Origin: Paralichthys olivaceus
Lineage: Eukaryota; Chordata; Actinopteri; Pleuronectiformes; Paralichthyidae
Direction: 5' to 3'
DNA: 64,000 bases
Assembly (NCBI RefSeq): GCF_024713975.1
Contig: NC_091094.1
Coordinates: 28,606,501-28,670,500 of the forward strand
The notes under the pieces were generated by a model, which ran no database searches, was not told the DNA's origin, and was given only the letters and a program-made list of their open reading frames with translations. The position numbers and the translations under genes were made by a program. The first letter of the stretch is position 1, and each line of letters starts with the position of its first letter. Positions 21,801 to 32,740 of this stretch are shown piece after piece.

Positions 21801-22321
21801 AGAATGAGGAAAGGAGGACATCTACCACCTGCCTTTAGCAGTTTGTGGTGTCAGTGTCTCCTCTGAATTGTTCAATCCCTAAAATGTCAGAAATGGAGAA
21901 TCTGATGTGGGAAAATGTGTGTAGGTCTTCAGCCAGTGAATCTAAAGAATTTCTGATACATCTTTCCCTCCAGTATTATAACATATTCAAATATGTTTTT
22001 CCTCTTTTATCTCCAGACTCTCCTTCCTCCCTGTCTTTGATGATTCTCTACATCGTCCTGGCCGTGGTGGCTGGTGGCTTGGTTCTGTGCTGGTGCTGCT
22101 GGTCACCTGGCTGGTTCCTGTGGCATGTCAGCATCTGTCGCTTTTTACCCTGCTGCAACTTGGCCTGCGCCTCTTGCCAGATGTGTTCCCGCAGCTGCAT
22201 CCACAGCAAGGAGCACCGACTGGCAAAAGTCACCCCTCACACACCTGTCAATGGGATCCCGACTGGCACAGCGGCCACTGGCAACAATGCTGAGGAAAAT
22301 GTTACCACAGCAGCTGTTTAG
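15895..22321 (+). CDS. ldlrad2: LDL receptor class A domain-containing protein 2, 5 exons
   Basis: Predicted single-pass type I membrane protein of about 389 aa; function unknown. Exons: 15895-15985, 17925-18410, 19941-20090, 20271-20408, 22017-22321; every intron has phase 1. The start is the ATG pair at 15895/15898, placing the hydrophobic LLLLLCF core near the N-terminus as a signal peptide; the in-frame ATG at 15796 would bury it. Exon 2 encodes a CUB-like domain with four Cys (DFCGQ, TDCHL, DPCHA, PLCGK) and an inserted Pro-rich loop. Exon 3 encodes one LDLa module with six Cys and the calcium-type CGDGSDLEE cluster. Exon 4 is a Pro-rich stalk. Exon 5 encodes the membrane span (SLMILYIVLAVVAGGLVL) and a short cytoplasmic part with about a dozen Cys, plausible palmitoylation sites. 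Domain order fits LDLRAD2, human location 1p36, so the position next to nampt is not the human arrangement. Exon 4 has a NAGNAG acceptor (20266-20270) that can add one residue. Confidence 0.88.
18821..19040 (-). repeat. Dispersed repeat with AATCAATCAATCAG end, copy 2
   Basis: In ldlrad2 intron 2. Shares with copy 1 the phrases AACAAATCACAATTTATCTG-like, ACATCCTCTGCCATTAACCC and AGCAAGAGTAAGGAAAAACT, and continues through CCTCAGAGAGCCACATGTGA. It is the longest copy. Confidence 0.7.
19572..19618 (+). repeat. 3' end fragment of the same dispersed repeat
   Basis: GGGCCATACAAATTAAATTT followed by GATTGACTGATTG matches, in opposite orientation, the terminal part of the family at 18821-19040 and 29345-29490. 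Confidence 0.5.
21462..21555 (+). repeat. Partial MITE related to the copy at 22692
   Basis: Contains ATAGTTCACCAAAAAACTCA, GGAGGGGTGGGTGATGTGTT and GAGTCCACAAAACACTTTAA, all matching the left third of the element at 22692-23110. In ldlrad2 intron 4. Confidence 0.6.
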
Positions 22322-22691
22322 AGCAGAAGGACTGACAGTGAGCTGTGATCAGTGGTGAACATGAACAGCTTAACATGACCAAGAATCCTTTTAGTGCAGG
22401 ATGGACTTGTGTGGTCAAGTGTATCACGCTGGAAAGAGCGAATGCTAAAGGGTATCGATTAACTTGTGGTTTGCGTGCTTTAAATGAGATGATGCAGGTG
22501 ATGAGACTGTTGTGTTTATGTTGTTTTAAGAAGGTAGAGCAGGGTACAGTGTGACTATGGATTGTATGAACGTATGAATGTATCTGACAGGAAAGGATTA
22601 AGGGTTCTTAGAATCACTTGAGGAACATTTGTGTTCACAGCAGGCTTTACCTCTGTTGAACTTACATATTATAGTGGAAGCACCAACAGCT

Positions 22692-23110
22692 TAAAGGGAT
22701 AGTTCACCAAAAATTATAATTTACTTATTATCTTCTTACCACTATGCCGATGGAGGGGTCGGCGAAGTGTTTGAGTCCACAAAACACTTTTGAGTGTTTT
22801 GAGAGGTGAACAGTGTTGCAGCCGAATCCAATACGATTGTGACCTCTTTTTCAGATGTAATAAAACAACGGGAATAAAAACATAACATAGCATGCCTCCA
22901 TACTGCTCGTACAAGCCCCAACATTCATATTGGACTCCTTTACACTGTGTTTTTAGCCTAAATGTCCTCTGATAATCTCCTTTGACACACGTTCACGTAT
23001 GGACAGGCACACGGGAACTGTGCACACACTCTCGCCCAAGTGTTGGGCGTGTTTTTTGTGGACCCAAACACTTCATCTACTACTCCACCCTGGCATAGTG
23101 GTGAGTAGAT
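22692..23110 (+). mobile_element. MITE-like repeat beginning AAAGGGATAGTTCACC
   Basis: Starts at TTAAAGGGATAGTTCACC, the well-known left end of a teleost non-autonomous DNA element family, followed by body phrases shared with 21462-21555 (GTGTTTGAGTCCACAAAACA). A matching inverted right end is not visible, so the element is probably truncated and its right limit is approximate. It lies in the ldlrad2 3' region. Confidence 0.6.
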
Positions 23111-24878
23111 AACGGTTGGATTTTTCAGCCAGTAAAGCATCTCCAGAACATACAATGGTGTGTATTAGGCTATGAGTGTGTACAGTTTTACTTATATATA
23201 TATATTTTTTTTTGTGTTTCTTCTAAATGTGTTTTTATGTCCTGTTTTAGAAGTAATAATTTAGGTAGACAGTTAAACTACAGCTCCAGTGTACAGCTTT
23301 GACCAAAGGTCTGCCATGGACACATGTTGAGGACCCAGCCACAGAACAAAGTCAACCAACCACCTGGGGATAACAGCTGTTCTCCACTGGAGAAATTCCT
23401 TCAGACACTTAACTCTCCTCCCAGCAGTTTGCTATTGTTCGTCATACAGTACGAGCCAATGGGAAGTCTGGACACTGGAGCACAAAGTGGTCCAGTATCT
23501 AGCGGTCAACATGCTGTAGAGATATACGTATAGTATTATATCCCAACAAGTGTGTGTGCATAACATACAACAAATTTAACAGAAACATGCAAAATCATTT
23601 ACTGGAAATCGATTTAATTCTATTTAATTCTTTTAGTGCCAATCACAACATACGTTATTTGAAGGCACTTAACATAGTAAGATGCAGACATCACAATACT
23701 AAAGAGAAACCGAACAGTTCAGTAGAGATGGCAGCCCACCCTGAGTCAAGTCCCGAAGAAGATGAAGGATGTGTGATTCCATGATATTTTAACTGGAGGT
23801 TGTGAGGCTCACCAGGACACAGCACATTACACTCATGTGACTGCTAAACACGTCATTCTAAAACCATCTGCACTGATCTATACCCTCCACTCATCTTTGA
23901 AGGCTCTCTATCAGATGTTGGGACCTGGCTGCATGCTTTTCCAGTTCATCATTCTTCCAGCCAGTCAGGCTCCACCGCGCCAAAATGGGAAAACCATTAT
24001 GGTGTTGCCTTTGTGCACAGGGACATTGACACATTGTTACATACATACACCAACCGTTGCCACCAAGCTGGAGACGCACTATTCTGTAAAATACTATTGT
24101 TTGATTTAGTCTGATTAAGGCTACATGGAGTGGTGTCTACATACTCTTTCTGTATTTACTTGTTTGTGTTTATCGTAAAACTGTACACAAATAGAAATCA
24201 AGCTGGAAACACACCATACTAGAATATAGGTAATGTATATGTATTGACCCGAAGTCAATCAAAATCTAAATATGTGGTTGACTACTTTCTTGCAGATTCA
24301 TCTGTTCTCCTCCTGACCTCATGTACAGTAAATAGTAAAGTAGAGTCAGTCACTGTACCCAGATTGATGGTCCATGTGAGAGGGGACTTTTTCATGTGTT
24401 CACCAGGCAAATCTTTTTGTGCCATTCTTTAGATGGAGTAGCTTCATAACCTTTCCTCACCCCTGCCACACTGTGTTGTGTGACCACCTGCATTACTGTC
24501 TTTCTAGGTGTTTTGAATTGTGTCCTGCATGCATGGGTAAGACATAAGGCCACATGGGCTTAAACAAACCCAGGTGTTCCAAGTTGCCGCACACTGAAGC
24601 ATGCACACTTCATGCACACTTTCTGCTTACACTGCACAAGAATGCAGCTGCATCCTAACACCCATCAGACAACATACACACAGTACAATACACATCCCCT
24701 GAACTCTCACACACTCACACAGACATCCATGTGCGTCACTGTGGCAAAGGTCAGCTCTCCAGCTGGATGTCCCTTCCAGCAAAACTTTTCCCACATTTGA
24801 CTTTAAACTGACATTTTATGATTTTTTTCTTATTGATGGATTCTACTGTTACAGGCTGATTTTATAACATTTTTGTGA
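23111..24878. other. Probable ldlrad2 3' region, no further gene seen
   Basis: Between the MITE and the next plausible polyadenylation signal. Unique-looking AT-rich sequence with a short TA run near 23193. Open frames here show no recognised protein. Confidence 0.4.
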
Positions 24879-24884
24879 ATAAAC
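24879..24884 (+). terminator. Candidate ldlrad2 polyadenylation signal AATAAA
   Basis: Canonical AATAAA about 2.5 kb after the ldlrad2 stop codon, in a plausible context (TTTTTGTGAATAAACAGTGT). Another signal lies at 26087-26092. Which is used cannot be told from sequence. Confidence 0.3.
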
Positions 24885-24899
24885 AGTGTGACAATCTGT

Positions 24900-27238
24900 A
24901 AATGTCAAACATGGTGTAATTGACAGACAAATGTCACCCATTCATCAAGATTTTATATTAACTATGGATGGGCCAAGTGAAAGGGTTAACTTGAAATGAT
25001 AAATCCACAAATTTCTCTTTTACCTCATTATTTTGGTTTTCATTCTTTCATCAGCTTTGTTTCCAGTAGCAGCTGTTTTCAGTGAGTTGTAATAAATTCA
25101 CTTTCATATGTATGACTGACATCCAACAGTAGAGAGCAGCTGGTGAGCATAGTGGAACATTTAGCAGCCAAAGAGCCAGACTTCCCTCAGGAAGTAGTGG
25201 AAAAATAAACAGCTAAACTGAGAAGCAATATTTGACTTAAATTCATCAGGTGGACAAAAATCTGATTTCAAATGAATGCTAAGGTTGTTCTGTGTCTGCT
25301 GGTTTGATGATTATCCCCAAATAAAAAGACAAACCTATTAGACTATATGTTCTGAACATCTATGCTCAACATGTGAAACCGAGCACTTAAAAACTGATGT
25401 GAATTGCTGTGTGCTGCTACTTTCAATGGAGAGTCACTAAATGGTGCTGGAAAAGACACCATGGGGACTGAGAAGAGTTAAATGACTTAAGATTGATTGT
25501 GAAACTGTAGTGGGTCAGAAAACGTCAGCTCATATTTGGCCCAGGACGCATTTGTGTTAAACAATGAAGCCACATGTCTCCCAGACCACTTGAGCATTTG
25601 AGTGCATTCACACACTAATAAGCATATTTATGGCATCACTGTTTGATGTTTTCGTTCAGCCTGGCTCTGTCTTACCTTGGCATCACTGCCCAATGGGAAT
25701 CTCCAACACGGCAATGACCAATGGTGTAACTTCAATCAGCCACAATGCTTTCAGCTGACCAATCATCATTCAGTGAATTGTGGACAGAGGGCTGGCCCAG
25801 CTGCTGAGAGCTAAACAAAGTTAATGCAGCTTTAAAGCAGGTTCATGTTAGTTGTAATTAAATGAAAAGATTTTTGAATGATTTGATTTGTTTGAAAGGA
25901 GTATATCTGTCACATTACAAATGAAATTCATGAACCTCTCTGCACAAGTACAACAGAGACATTCCTTTTACTAATTGCAGCAGTGTAAATAATGACGAAC
26001 TATGTGAATAATTACTGAGTTAACAAAAAACGTAACTTTTATAACTTATAGGGTATTGATATGTGTTGTATATGGTTTTAAGTTTTAATAAATGCTGCAC
26101 AATGGAAGCACTGCTTTCTTCTGTTTCTGAATTCCATACATTTTCTTTTGCCAGTTGAGAAATAAAATACAGTATCAAATACAGTAGCCTATATTTTTGT
26201 ATGGGCTTCGCCCATCACTTCACTGACACAAATCAATGCTAACATTTAGAGAAATATTCCTAAGATGACTTCCATTAAATGGGAAATGTTCTCGACTAGA
26301 CTTAACACAGAGGTTAGTTTGCAACACATTTGTTTTTCCTCTGGATCAAAATACAATTAATGTTGCTCTTCATGCCTCATGTGATTGTTATAAAGTTAAG
26401 TTCACAATTCAAAGCAGGATGTAATCAGATCCTGGTCTGCAACATTATACTCAATCTGAATCAGAGGCCGCTCAGTTGACACTGGGGAGGACTTGGCACA
26501 GAGTCAGCAGCTTCACACTGTGTATGTTGCTTCTGGTTTCCACTGGCAACCTTTCAAGTCAAATCCCTGTTTCTATGAAAGACCGAGCGGAATCTTTCCC
26601 AACCCTTTTGTCACTTTGATTTGACTTTTTCTAACTAACCTATTGCCCCTTAGTTAAATTGCTATGTTGTGGTACTGGAGGGTGAAGAACCTACTCAGAA
26701 GGAAACCTTTCAGTTGGTTCATTAATGTTGTTTTTATCTGTTTAAGCAAAGCTAAAATCAGATCAATTCTGTTTACTTATCTTTTTATGTTAAATAGATG
26801 TAAACAGTGTTAACCCTACTGCATCAGTCTGTGGGAATCACTACACACTACTACACAGAAATAAAGAAAACCCTGACACTGTTCAATCCCCCATTAAACA
26901 CCTTAAAGTTTTTTTTTTTTATTATAAAAAACTGAAACTGCTATTCTGTCCTTATTATCCTGAAGGAACCTTTAATTTTCCACATACAGCAGCAAACACA
27001 AATGTGAGGTTCTCTTCTTCACTCTCCAAACTGGTCATCCTCAAATTATTTTCAGACCAGAGTACTGTGTTGACTCAGGGTTATATTGGCCTCCCACTCC
27101 TGTGTGTTCATGTGTCAGGCGGCATTGTTCCATTGTCAATCTGTGCTATCTCTGAGAGCCATGCTACTGGATGTATTAGTGGTTCAGCTGAGACGTGTTG
27201 TGATCCTATGAACTCTGTAATCAGCCACAGAAACAGAC
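24900..27238. other. Intergenic DNA, nothing recognised
   Basis: AT-rich sequence between the ldlrad2 and g0s2 regions. I see no exon with splice context, no RNA gene and no obvious mobile element, apart from a T run near 26910. Confidence 0.5.
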
Positions 27239-27242
27239 AGAC

Positions 27243-27308
<66 letters not shown>

Positions 27309-27318
27309 GTATGTAGGT
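27239..27318. repeat. (GATA)n microsatellite
   Basis: About 16 near-perfect GATA/AGAT units, preceded by two ACAG units and followed by diverged units near 27310-27330. It generates spurious repetitive open frames on the minus strand. Confidence 0.95.
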
Positions 27319-27765
27319 AAATAGATAGATCTCATATTCCACCATATTGTTCAAAATGACACCAGGTGATTTATTGAACATTACATAGAGCATTTATCTT
27401 TGAACATTCAAACTTAAAGTAAAAAAGTGAGGCTAAATAAATAAAATGATCTTCAAAAGTTGCACATTTACAGTATTTTCACACAGCATAATATTTCCAA
27501 CATTGTTCCTCTCTTTAAATGTATGTTACTTTAGCAGCAGACACATCCACCAGACAATAGGTGGTGCTATACAGCAGTTTATGCAGCCAGGCAGACCCGA
27601 AGCCATGCTGCCTTCAGGTACTTCTCCTGAACTCAATGGTTTGAAATCTGACGTCCAATTGTTTTAATCAGAAAATATGAAGAAAGCAGACTCTGTAGAA
27701 AGTAGTTTTGTGTTTTGGCTATTTTCCTCTTTTCTTAAAACAATGTTTAAATGGAGCATAGGTGT

Positions 27766-27775
27766 TTTATTTATT
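27766..27775 (-). terminator. g0s2 polyadenylation signal
   Basis: On the minus strand this reads AATAAATAAA, about 190 bases after the g0s2 stop codon, giving a compact 3' UTR. It is the first canonical signal downstream of the gene that I see. Confidence 0.55.
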
Positions 27776-27961
27776 CATTATTAACACATTACTAACCTAT
27801 GACCACTGGTTTTGTAAGCAGCACAGAGTGGGAGGCAGCTCAGAAACTTCTCATTCAGCAGTCTTTAAAGCTTTATGTGTGTGTGTGTGTAGCTCATTGG
27901 TGTGGCAGGAGCAGTTTCCTAATAAATATCCCAAGTCACTGAGTCTTGACCCCTTTTGGTT

Positions 27962-28351
27962 TTAAGAAGCATGCAGCCGGGTGGCCATGCTTCGGTGGCT
28001 GAGTTTATGAGTCTTAGAGAGGGTCATGTTCAGGGTCATGGCCCCATTTTTATAAGCCAGCTCCTCCTCCGCCTCCTCTTCCTCCTCCTCCTCCTCCGCA
28101 TCTTCCTGGCCTCCCACATTGTTCTGCGTCTCAGCCTCAACAGTTCTTTGCTCCCAGGCCAACACAAGGTCCTTTTCTGCATCCATCCAGTGACCAGAGG
28201 AGAAGGGTTGACACACAGTTTCAACCAACCCGATGATTGTCCCCAGTACAGCAAACAGAGAGCCCAGCAGATAGATCTTCAACAGACCCCGTCTGGGTTT
28301 TTGACTCAACATCTCTCTGGCAAAGGGGATAAGCTCCTGCATGGTTTCCAT
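27962..28351 (-). CDS. g0s2: G0/G1 switch protein 2 (ATGL inhibitor)
   Basis: Small protein of lipid droplets and mitochondria that binds and inhibits adipose triglyceride lipase (PNPLA2); this role is known from mammals. The 129-aa coding region is a single exon, starting METMQELIPFAREMLSQKP, very close to the mammalian N-terminus. It has a hydrophobic segment at about residues 24-43 (IYLLGSLFAVLGTIIGLVET), which in mammals mediates ATGL binding, followed by CQPF. It ends in LHAS, like the conserved HAS terminus in mammals. Human G0S2 is 103 aa; the extra length is mainly an acidic run of Glu/Asp at about residues 84-97, encoded by a GAG/GAA-rich stretch at 28062-28099. The upstream sequence supports a separate 5' non-coding exon. 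Neighbours: lamb3 lies upstream in divergent orientation, as in human 1q32. The open frame on the opposite strand is a shadow. Confidence 0.93.
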   Translation of the reverse strand: METMQELIPFAREMLSQKPRRGLLKIYLLGSLFAVLGTIIGLVETVCQPFSSGHWMDAEKDLVLAWEQRTVEAETQNNVGGQEDAEEEEEEEEAEEELAYKNGAMTLNMTLSKTHKLSHRSMATRLHAS

Positions 28352-28759
28352 TCCTGCTGCTTTAGATAAGACATAAGAGTGGGTCAGAAATGATGTGTAG
28401 ACCTTTAATAATGATTTTTAAAACACATAGAAACAACGGCTTGATGCATTTATCACACAAAACTACCAGACATTAGGTTGTTCCAGCTGTACCTAACCTC
28501 AGATAATTTAAAAATAACTAAGCCTTTTGGTTCTGGGAACTTAGTAGAAATTGTTGTTACCACATCACATACTAGCTGAACAGCAACAAGCAGCAGCATA
28601 AGAAACAAAGCTCTTAAATGGATTTGCACAACATACAAAACATATTTGACACGTAATAATAAATGCAGCAATAATAACTAGAAAATACACTATACAGTAT
28701 GAGAAGCATAACACCCTTTACTGTGAATAACAAACAGCATGTCCACATGAATAGCTTAC

Positions 28760-28850
28760 TGTAATGCAGTCTGTTAGTTCTTGTAGTCAGGCGTGTACTC
28801 CAGTTTGCTGCAGGAACACACCTTTTCTGGACACTCTGGCAATTTATATA
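28760..28850 (-). promoter_or_regulatory. g0s2 TATA promoter and probable non-coding exon 1
   Basis: On the minus strand TATATAAA occupies 28850-28843. A start near 28815 would give a short exon ending at 28760, followed by the donor GTAAGC at 28759-28754. A matching acceptor lies just before the start codon (TCTAAAGCAGCAG, around 28353-28364). This gives a two-exon gene with a roughly 400-bp intron in the 5' UTR. The exact start is inferred. Confidence 0.6.
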
Positions 28851-29109
28851 CCCATTCACTCCACCCACACTGTGACAGCTGCTGAATATTCATGTGTGGA
28901 GGAAGTACAGAAAGCCAGACACTTTGACCAAGATATGTGTAGACTTATTACTCAATTTTAAGCATGTGCATGTAAGAGTTGGCATTGTTGATAAATCACT
29001 AGTGTTACATCCATGGTCCATACATCTGTAGTTCCTGCCTCTATGAGTATCATTCTCTCAGTCCTCTAATTGTTCAAAAAACTAAAACTATAGCATCTAT
29101 TCAACCTTA

Positions 29110-29190
29110 AATTGACTGAATATAGATAGATAGATAGATAGATGTACTGTATTGATCCCAAACTGGGAAATTATTGTATATATATATATC
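29110..29190. repeat. (TAGA)n tract plus repeat end
   Basis: Five TAGA units lead into TGTACTGTATTGATCCCAAA and CTGGGAAATTATTG, similar to 2737-2795, then a short TA run. The combination is common at ends of fish interspersed repeats. Confidence 0.45.
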
Positions 29191-29344
29191 TCCTATGATA
29201 GTATGGGAAGGAAAAAGACAAAACAAAGATATGATCACCTTTCCATTATTTTAGAAAACTGTTACTTATTGTAAATTTTGTAATTTTGTTGATATGTTCA
29301 GTTACACCCTATTATTGCACTATTATTAGTATTATTATTATTAT

Positions 29345-29490
29345 TATTGCACTTCTGTCCAAGAGAGGGAGAGGGATCCCTCACATGTGGCTCTCTCTGA
29401 GGTCTCCACGTTCTTTTTCCCTGTTTAAATTTTGATGTGTGAATAAGGGCTATACATATACAATTTGATTGATTCATTGATTCATTGATC
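29345..29490 (+). repeat. Dispersed repeat, inverted copy 3
   Basis: GGGATCCCTCACATGTGGCT, CTCTCTGAGGTCTCCACGTT and the terminal GGCTATACATATACAATTTG plus ATTGATTCATTG are the reverse-complement order of the family at 18821-19040. The middle part is deleted. Confidence 0.65.
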
Positions 29491-30695
29491 AAGATTCTAA
29501 TGGTTTGTTGTCATTTTGATCCAGTGTCGGAGTCGGTAGACTAAAATCCATTTAGGTGACCAGGCCCCATTTGAACCGTCACCAAATGAGGGGAAAGGTT
29601 GTATAAACCCTGCAGCATTCCTGTTGCTCCAACTCTGGCAATACGTGTGAGAACAATGGTCAGAGTGTACGCCATAGAACACACACGTACCACACACACT
29701 CATAATTGTGACTAACAAGGAGCCGCACAGGAAGTGAGGGATGTTCTGAATCACAGCGTGTGCTGCCAGCACTCCCCTGACTGTAAGCCAGAGCAGACAT
29801 TGTGATTAAATGAACTCATCTGTTTTCAGCTTTTCCTGATCAAGAAGATGTTATTAGATAGTTGTAAAAGCTTTTTGGTCTAAAACTGTAATTTAAAAGT
29901 TTTTTTTCTAAATACAGTCAGTTTTTTACCAATGCCTTATTTTCATTCTGTTAGGATCCATAATGGACCTTGATTTTTGACACCAGTGTAACTACTAATA
30001 TGAAATGACTGCGGGATGTTTCAGATCCCTGACTGTGTGCATGTTCACTCAACAGGGAGATGTGTTTAAATCATCCAGAAAAACCATGATAATTATATGT
30101 ATTGTTCACACAGTTTTTCTTGTTATGACCATTTTGATCTAAAGTTTTTGGTGCTCATACATTTTTAATTTGTAGAATGATATATCTGTGACAAATATTC
30201 AGAACAAATGACATCACTCAGAGGAGCCTGAAGAAAACTGTACCCATTAAACACTATTATAGAAACCCTGACAGTGAAAGATCTACATGTACACTCACAC
30301 CCTGTGTTTCTGTCATTTCCTGTATCAGCTTCCTGAGCTTGCATTGTAGTATTCCACTGGGCAACTATCTATCTATATAATTACCTATACATTCTTGTTA
30401 TGTGTATTGAGTGTGTGTGTGTGTGCAGGTGTCTCTCTCTCTCTCTCTCTCCCTTGCTCTCTCCTCCCTTTGTCCTGCAGGTGAGAAGTGGAAGATTGGC
30501 TGCCAGCTCCAGAAGATCTGTGGATGGCTCACACTTCAGCCCAGTAGCCAATCAGAGACAGAGGGCACCATTTTCAAAGCCTCTCTTTTGCTTTGTTCTC
30601 GCTCTGTTGCTTTCTATCGAGCAAGGTTTGTGGTTGGGAGGTTGAACTGAGGTAAGGCTGGGGTACCCTATACATTCTCACACGTAGGAAGAAAT

Positions 30696-31026
30696 TGTTA
30701 TGTACACTAGGTTATGGGTTGTTGCCACTGATGTACTTTTATTAGTTTCAGACACTTTTTTTAGATAAGATAGTCAGGCCTTTTGTGTTATTTTACTTTC
30801 TTACAGATATAGTTGAGCTAGGCCCTATTTTGTTGTACTTTGTTTATTTTGTTTGGCACAACCCCCACAGTTCCTCCTTCCCCCACATGTTTCAAACCTA
30901 CATTTGTTGTTTACCATCAGTTAAATTGTAAATAAACCTTTTTTCTTTGACTGCCTCACGTCCACGCTGAGTTCTTTCTTTGTTAATTGTCAGTGTTATT
31001 GTTTCTGCAAACACGGAAACGTAACA
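30696..31026 (+). mobile_element. Possible solo LTR
   Basis: A 331-bp segment bounded by TGTTATGTAC and ACGTAACA, giving the short TGTTA/TAACA inverted ends expected of an LTR, with AATAAA at 30931-30936 about 90 bases before the right end. No matching target-site duplication is visible and no internal retroelement genes accompany it, so this is tentative. Confidence 0.35.
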
Positions 31027-31102
31027 ATTCTCATCAGTTACATTCTATATCAGTTACATTCTACATCAGTCACTTTCTACATCAGTTACATTTTACATCA
31101 GT

Positions 31103-31116
31103 CACACACTCACACA

Positions 31117-31158
<42 letters not shown>
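31103..31158. repeat. (CA)n microsatellite
   Basis: An almost pure CA tract with a few ACTC interruptions at its left end. Left of it, ATCAGTTACATTCTAC-type units repeat about four times (31030-31102). Confidence 0.95.
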
Positions 31159-31159
<1 letters not shown>

Positions 31160-31274
31160 CTATCTAATGATCTAATACTTATTTTGGACTCATTACAGCC
31201 ACAGTGTTTTTCTAACATGTACGTTCGGTCACCTCCATATCACATTAACTGACGAGACAGAGTCAAAAACTCGA

Positions 31275-31528
31275 TGCTGAGGGGGTAGAGCAGTCGTCCT
31301 CCAACCAGAAGGTCGGAAGTTCAATCCCCAGTCTTCCCATCTGCATGCCAAAGTGTCCTTGGGCAAGATACTGAACCCCAAACTGTCCAATAGAACAACA
31401 AAAATTGCTAGCTATAGAAGCACTGTATGTATGAATGTGTGTGTGAATAGGTGAATGGCAAACTGTAGTGTAAAGCGCTTTGAGTGGTCATCAAGACTAG
31501 AAAAGCGCTATATAATTACAACCATTTA
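31275..31528 (+). repeat. tRNA-derived SINE, copy C (best preserved)
   Basis: Head GGGGGTAGAGCAGTCGTCCT with A-box-like motif, then GGTCGGAAGTTCAATCCCCA containing the B-box-like GTTCAATCC. The body has GTGTCCTTGGGCAAGATACT and the tail has AAAGCGCTTTGAGTGGTCAT and GCGCTATATAATTACAACC. The head is tRNA-like but without a complete cloverleaf, so it is not called a tRNA gene. Confidence 0.85.
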
Positions 31529-31982
31529 CGCACACACACACAGTAAAGATAGAACAAAAGAATTGAATACATAAGGTACAGAGTGGTCATACGTCACTGT
31601 CAGGTCATGGTTAAAATCATAAAGATAAGAAGAACTTTATTACACCCCCCCCCACACACACACAAACAAGCACAAGCTGGATGCGGGTGATTAGCGTGAC
31701 CGTAGCAGAGCAGTTTGACTAACTGAATAAAGTCATGCATTGAGCCACCATAAACATATAAAGACTCCTCTGCTGTCAGGGTTATCAGATGATCCACATA
31801 ACTTGGACCGCATGAATCAGCTGATGGTTTGTCATGAGGCTGATATATGGCAGTCAGCGGGTTTAGGTTGGATTGTTCCCCTGCACATGCTAAATATTTA
31901 CAATTTATTTAGACAGCACATGCATTTGGTATGTATAAGCTGAATCTATAAATTTACATATAATCCATACATACATATGTGT

Positions 31983-32011
31983 CTATCTGAATGATACTAT
32001 CATTCAGATAG
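31983..32011. repeat. Perfect inverted repeat, 14-bp arms
   Basis: CTATCTGAATGATA, one central C, then TATCATTCAGATAG. The arms are exactly complementary. No surrounding transposon ends or RNA gene were recognised. Confidence 0.8.
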
Positions 32012-32702
32012 TTATGGTAAGGTTATTATAGCCTACATGGGGTTTCTGCGAAAACTATGTGTACATATGTATCCTCCACTTTCTACCTTGATAACATACA
32101 ATTGAAAAAAATCATATAGGCTGTATATATTTGTCATATCTTTGCAAAATTCTACAGATATAGACATTGAAACTATAGTGAGTTATCAGTTATGTAATCA
32201 CCTGTAGGCTATAACTTGTGGTATGTTTATTGTGTATGGGGAAAACACATCGTTATTCAGTTAGAAGCTTTATTAGTTTCTCAGTTTCTAAATTGAGTTC
32301 TCCACAAACATAATAAGGCTAGTTTTAGATCCTGTATATGACACATAGTTAGGCTACAGTTTGGCAGAGAAAGGTTTAAGGCTTAACAAATAATTGAAAA
32401 TACCCTTTTATATCGAAAAGCATATTCAGATGACATGTTGTCTTTTAATACAATCAATAGTGTGTAGTGTTATAGATATTTGTACTTTCCTGTGTTATTC
32501 ATCTCTGTCTGTTTTCCACTGTTCTCCTCTGACAACATTCAGCTATTACAATTTCAAAGGTCCTTCATCCCAACAGCCATAACACTTTTTAACAAACATG
32601 TAAAATCAATGTAAGTATCATTCCTGTGTACTTACTCTGTTACTTTACTTTAAAACTGCTCACTTTGCACAAACACAGACTGTAATCTGAACATCTCAAC
32701 CT

Positions 32703-32738
<36 letters not shown>
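32703..32738. repeat. (TA)n microsatellite
   Basis: Uninterrupted TA dinucleotides, about 17 units. Confidence 0.9.

Positions 32739-32740
<2 letters not shown>

Larger units (their letters stand above)
28870..30695. other. Intergenic DNA between g0s2 and lamb3, proximal part
   Basis: Holds two repeat fragments (29110-29190, 29345-29490), an ATT microsatellite near 29315-29347 and a CT run near 30432-30455. The open frame at 30400-30650 has no recognised homology and lies next to an LTR-like element, so it may be repeat-derived. Confidence 0.45.

Noticed and set aside
27108..27393. Minus-strand frames rich in YLSI repeats
   Set aside because: Translation of the GATA microsatellite, not a protein gene.
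27956..28369. 137-codon open frame opposite g0s2
   Set aside because: It is the antisense shadow of the g0s2 coding exon. Its Leu/Leu-rich middle is simply the complement of the Glu run.
31275..31350. tRNA-like sequence with A- and B-box motifs
   Set aside because: It is the head of a SINE with diverged arms, repeated elsewhere in the window, and does not fold as a full tRNA.
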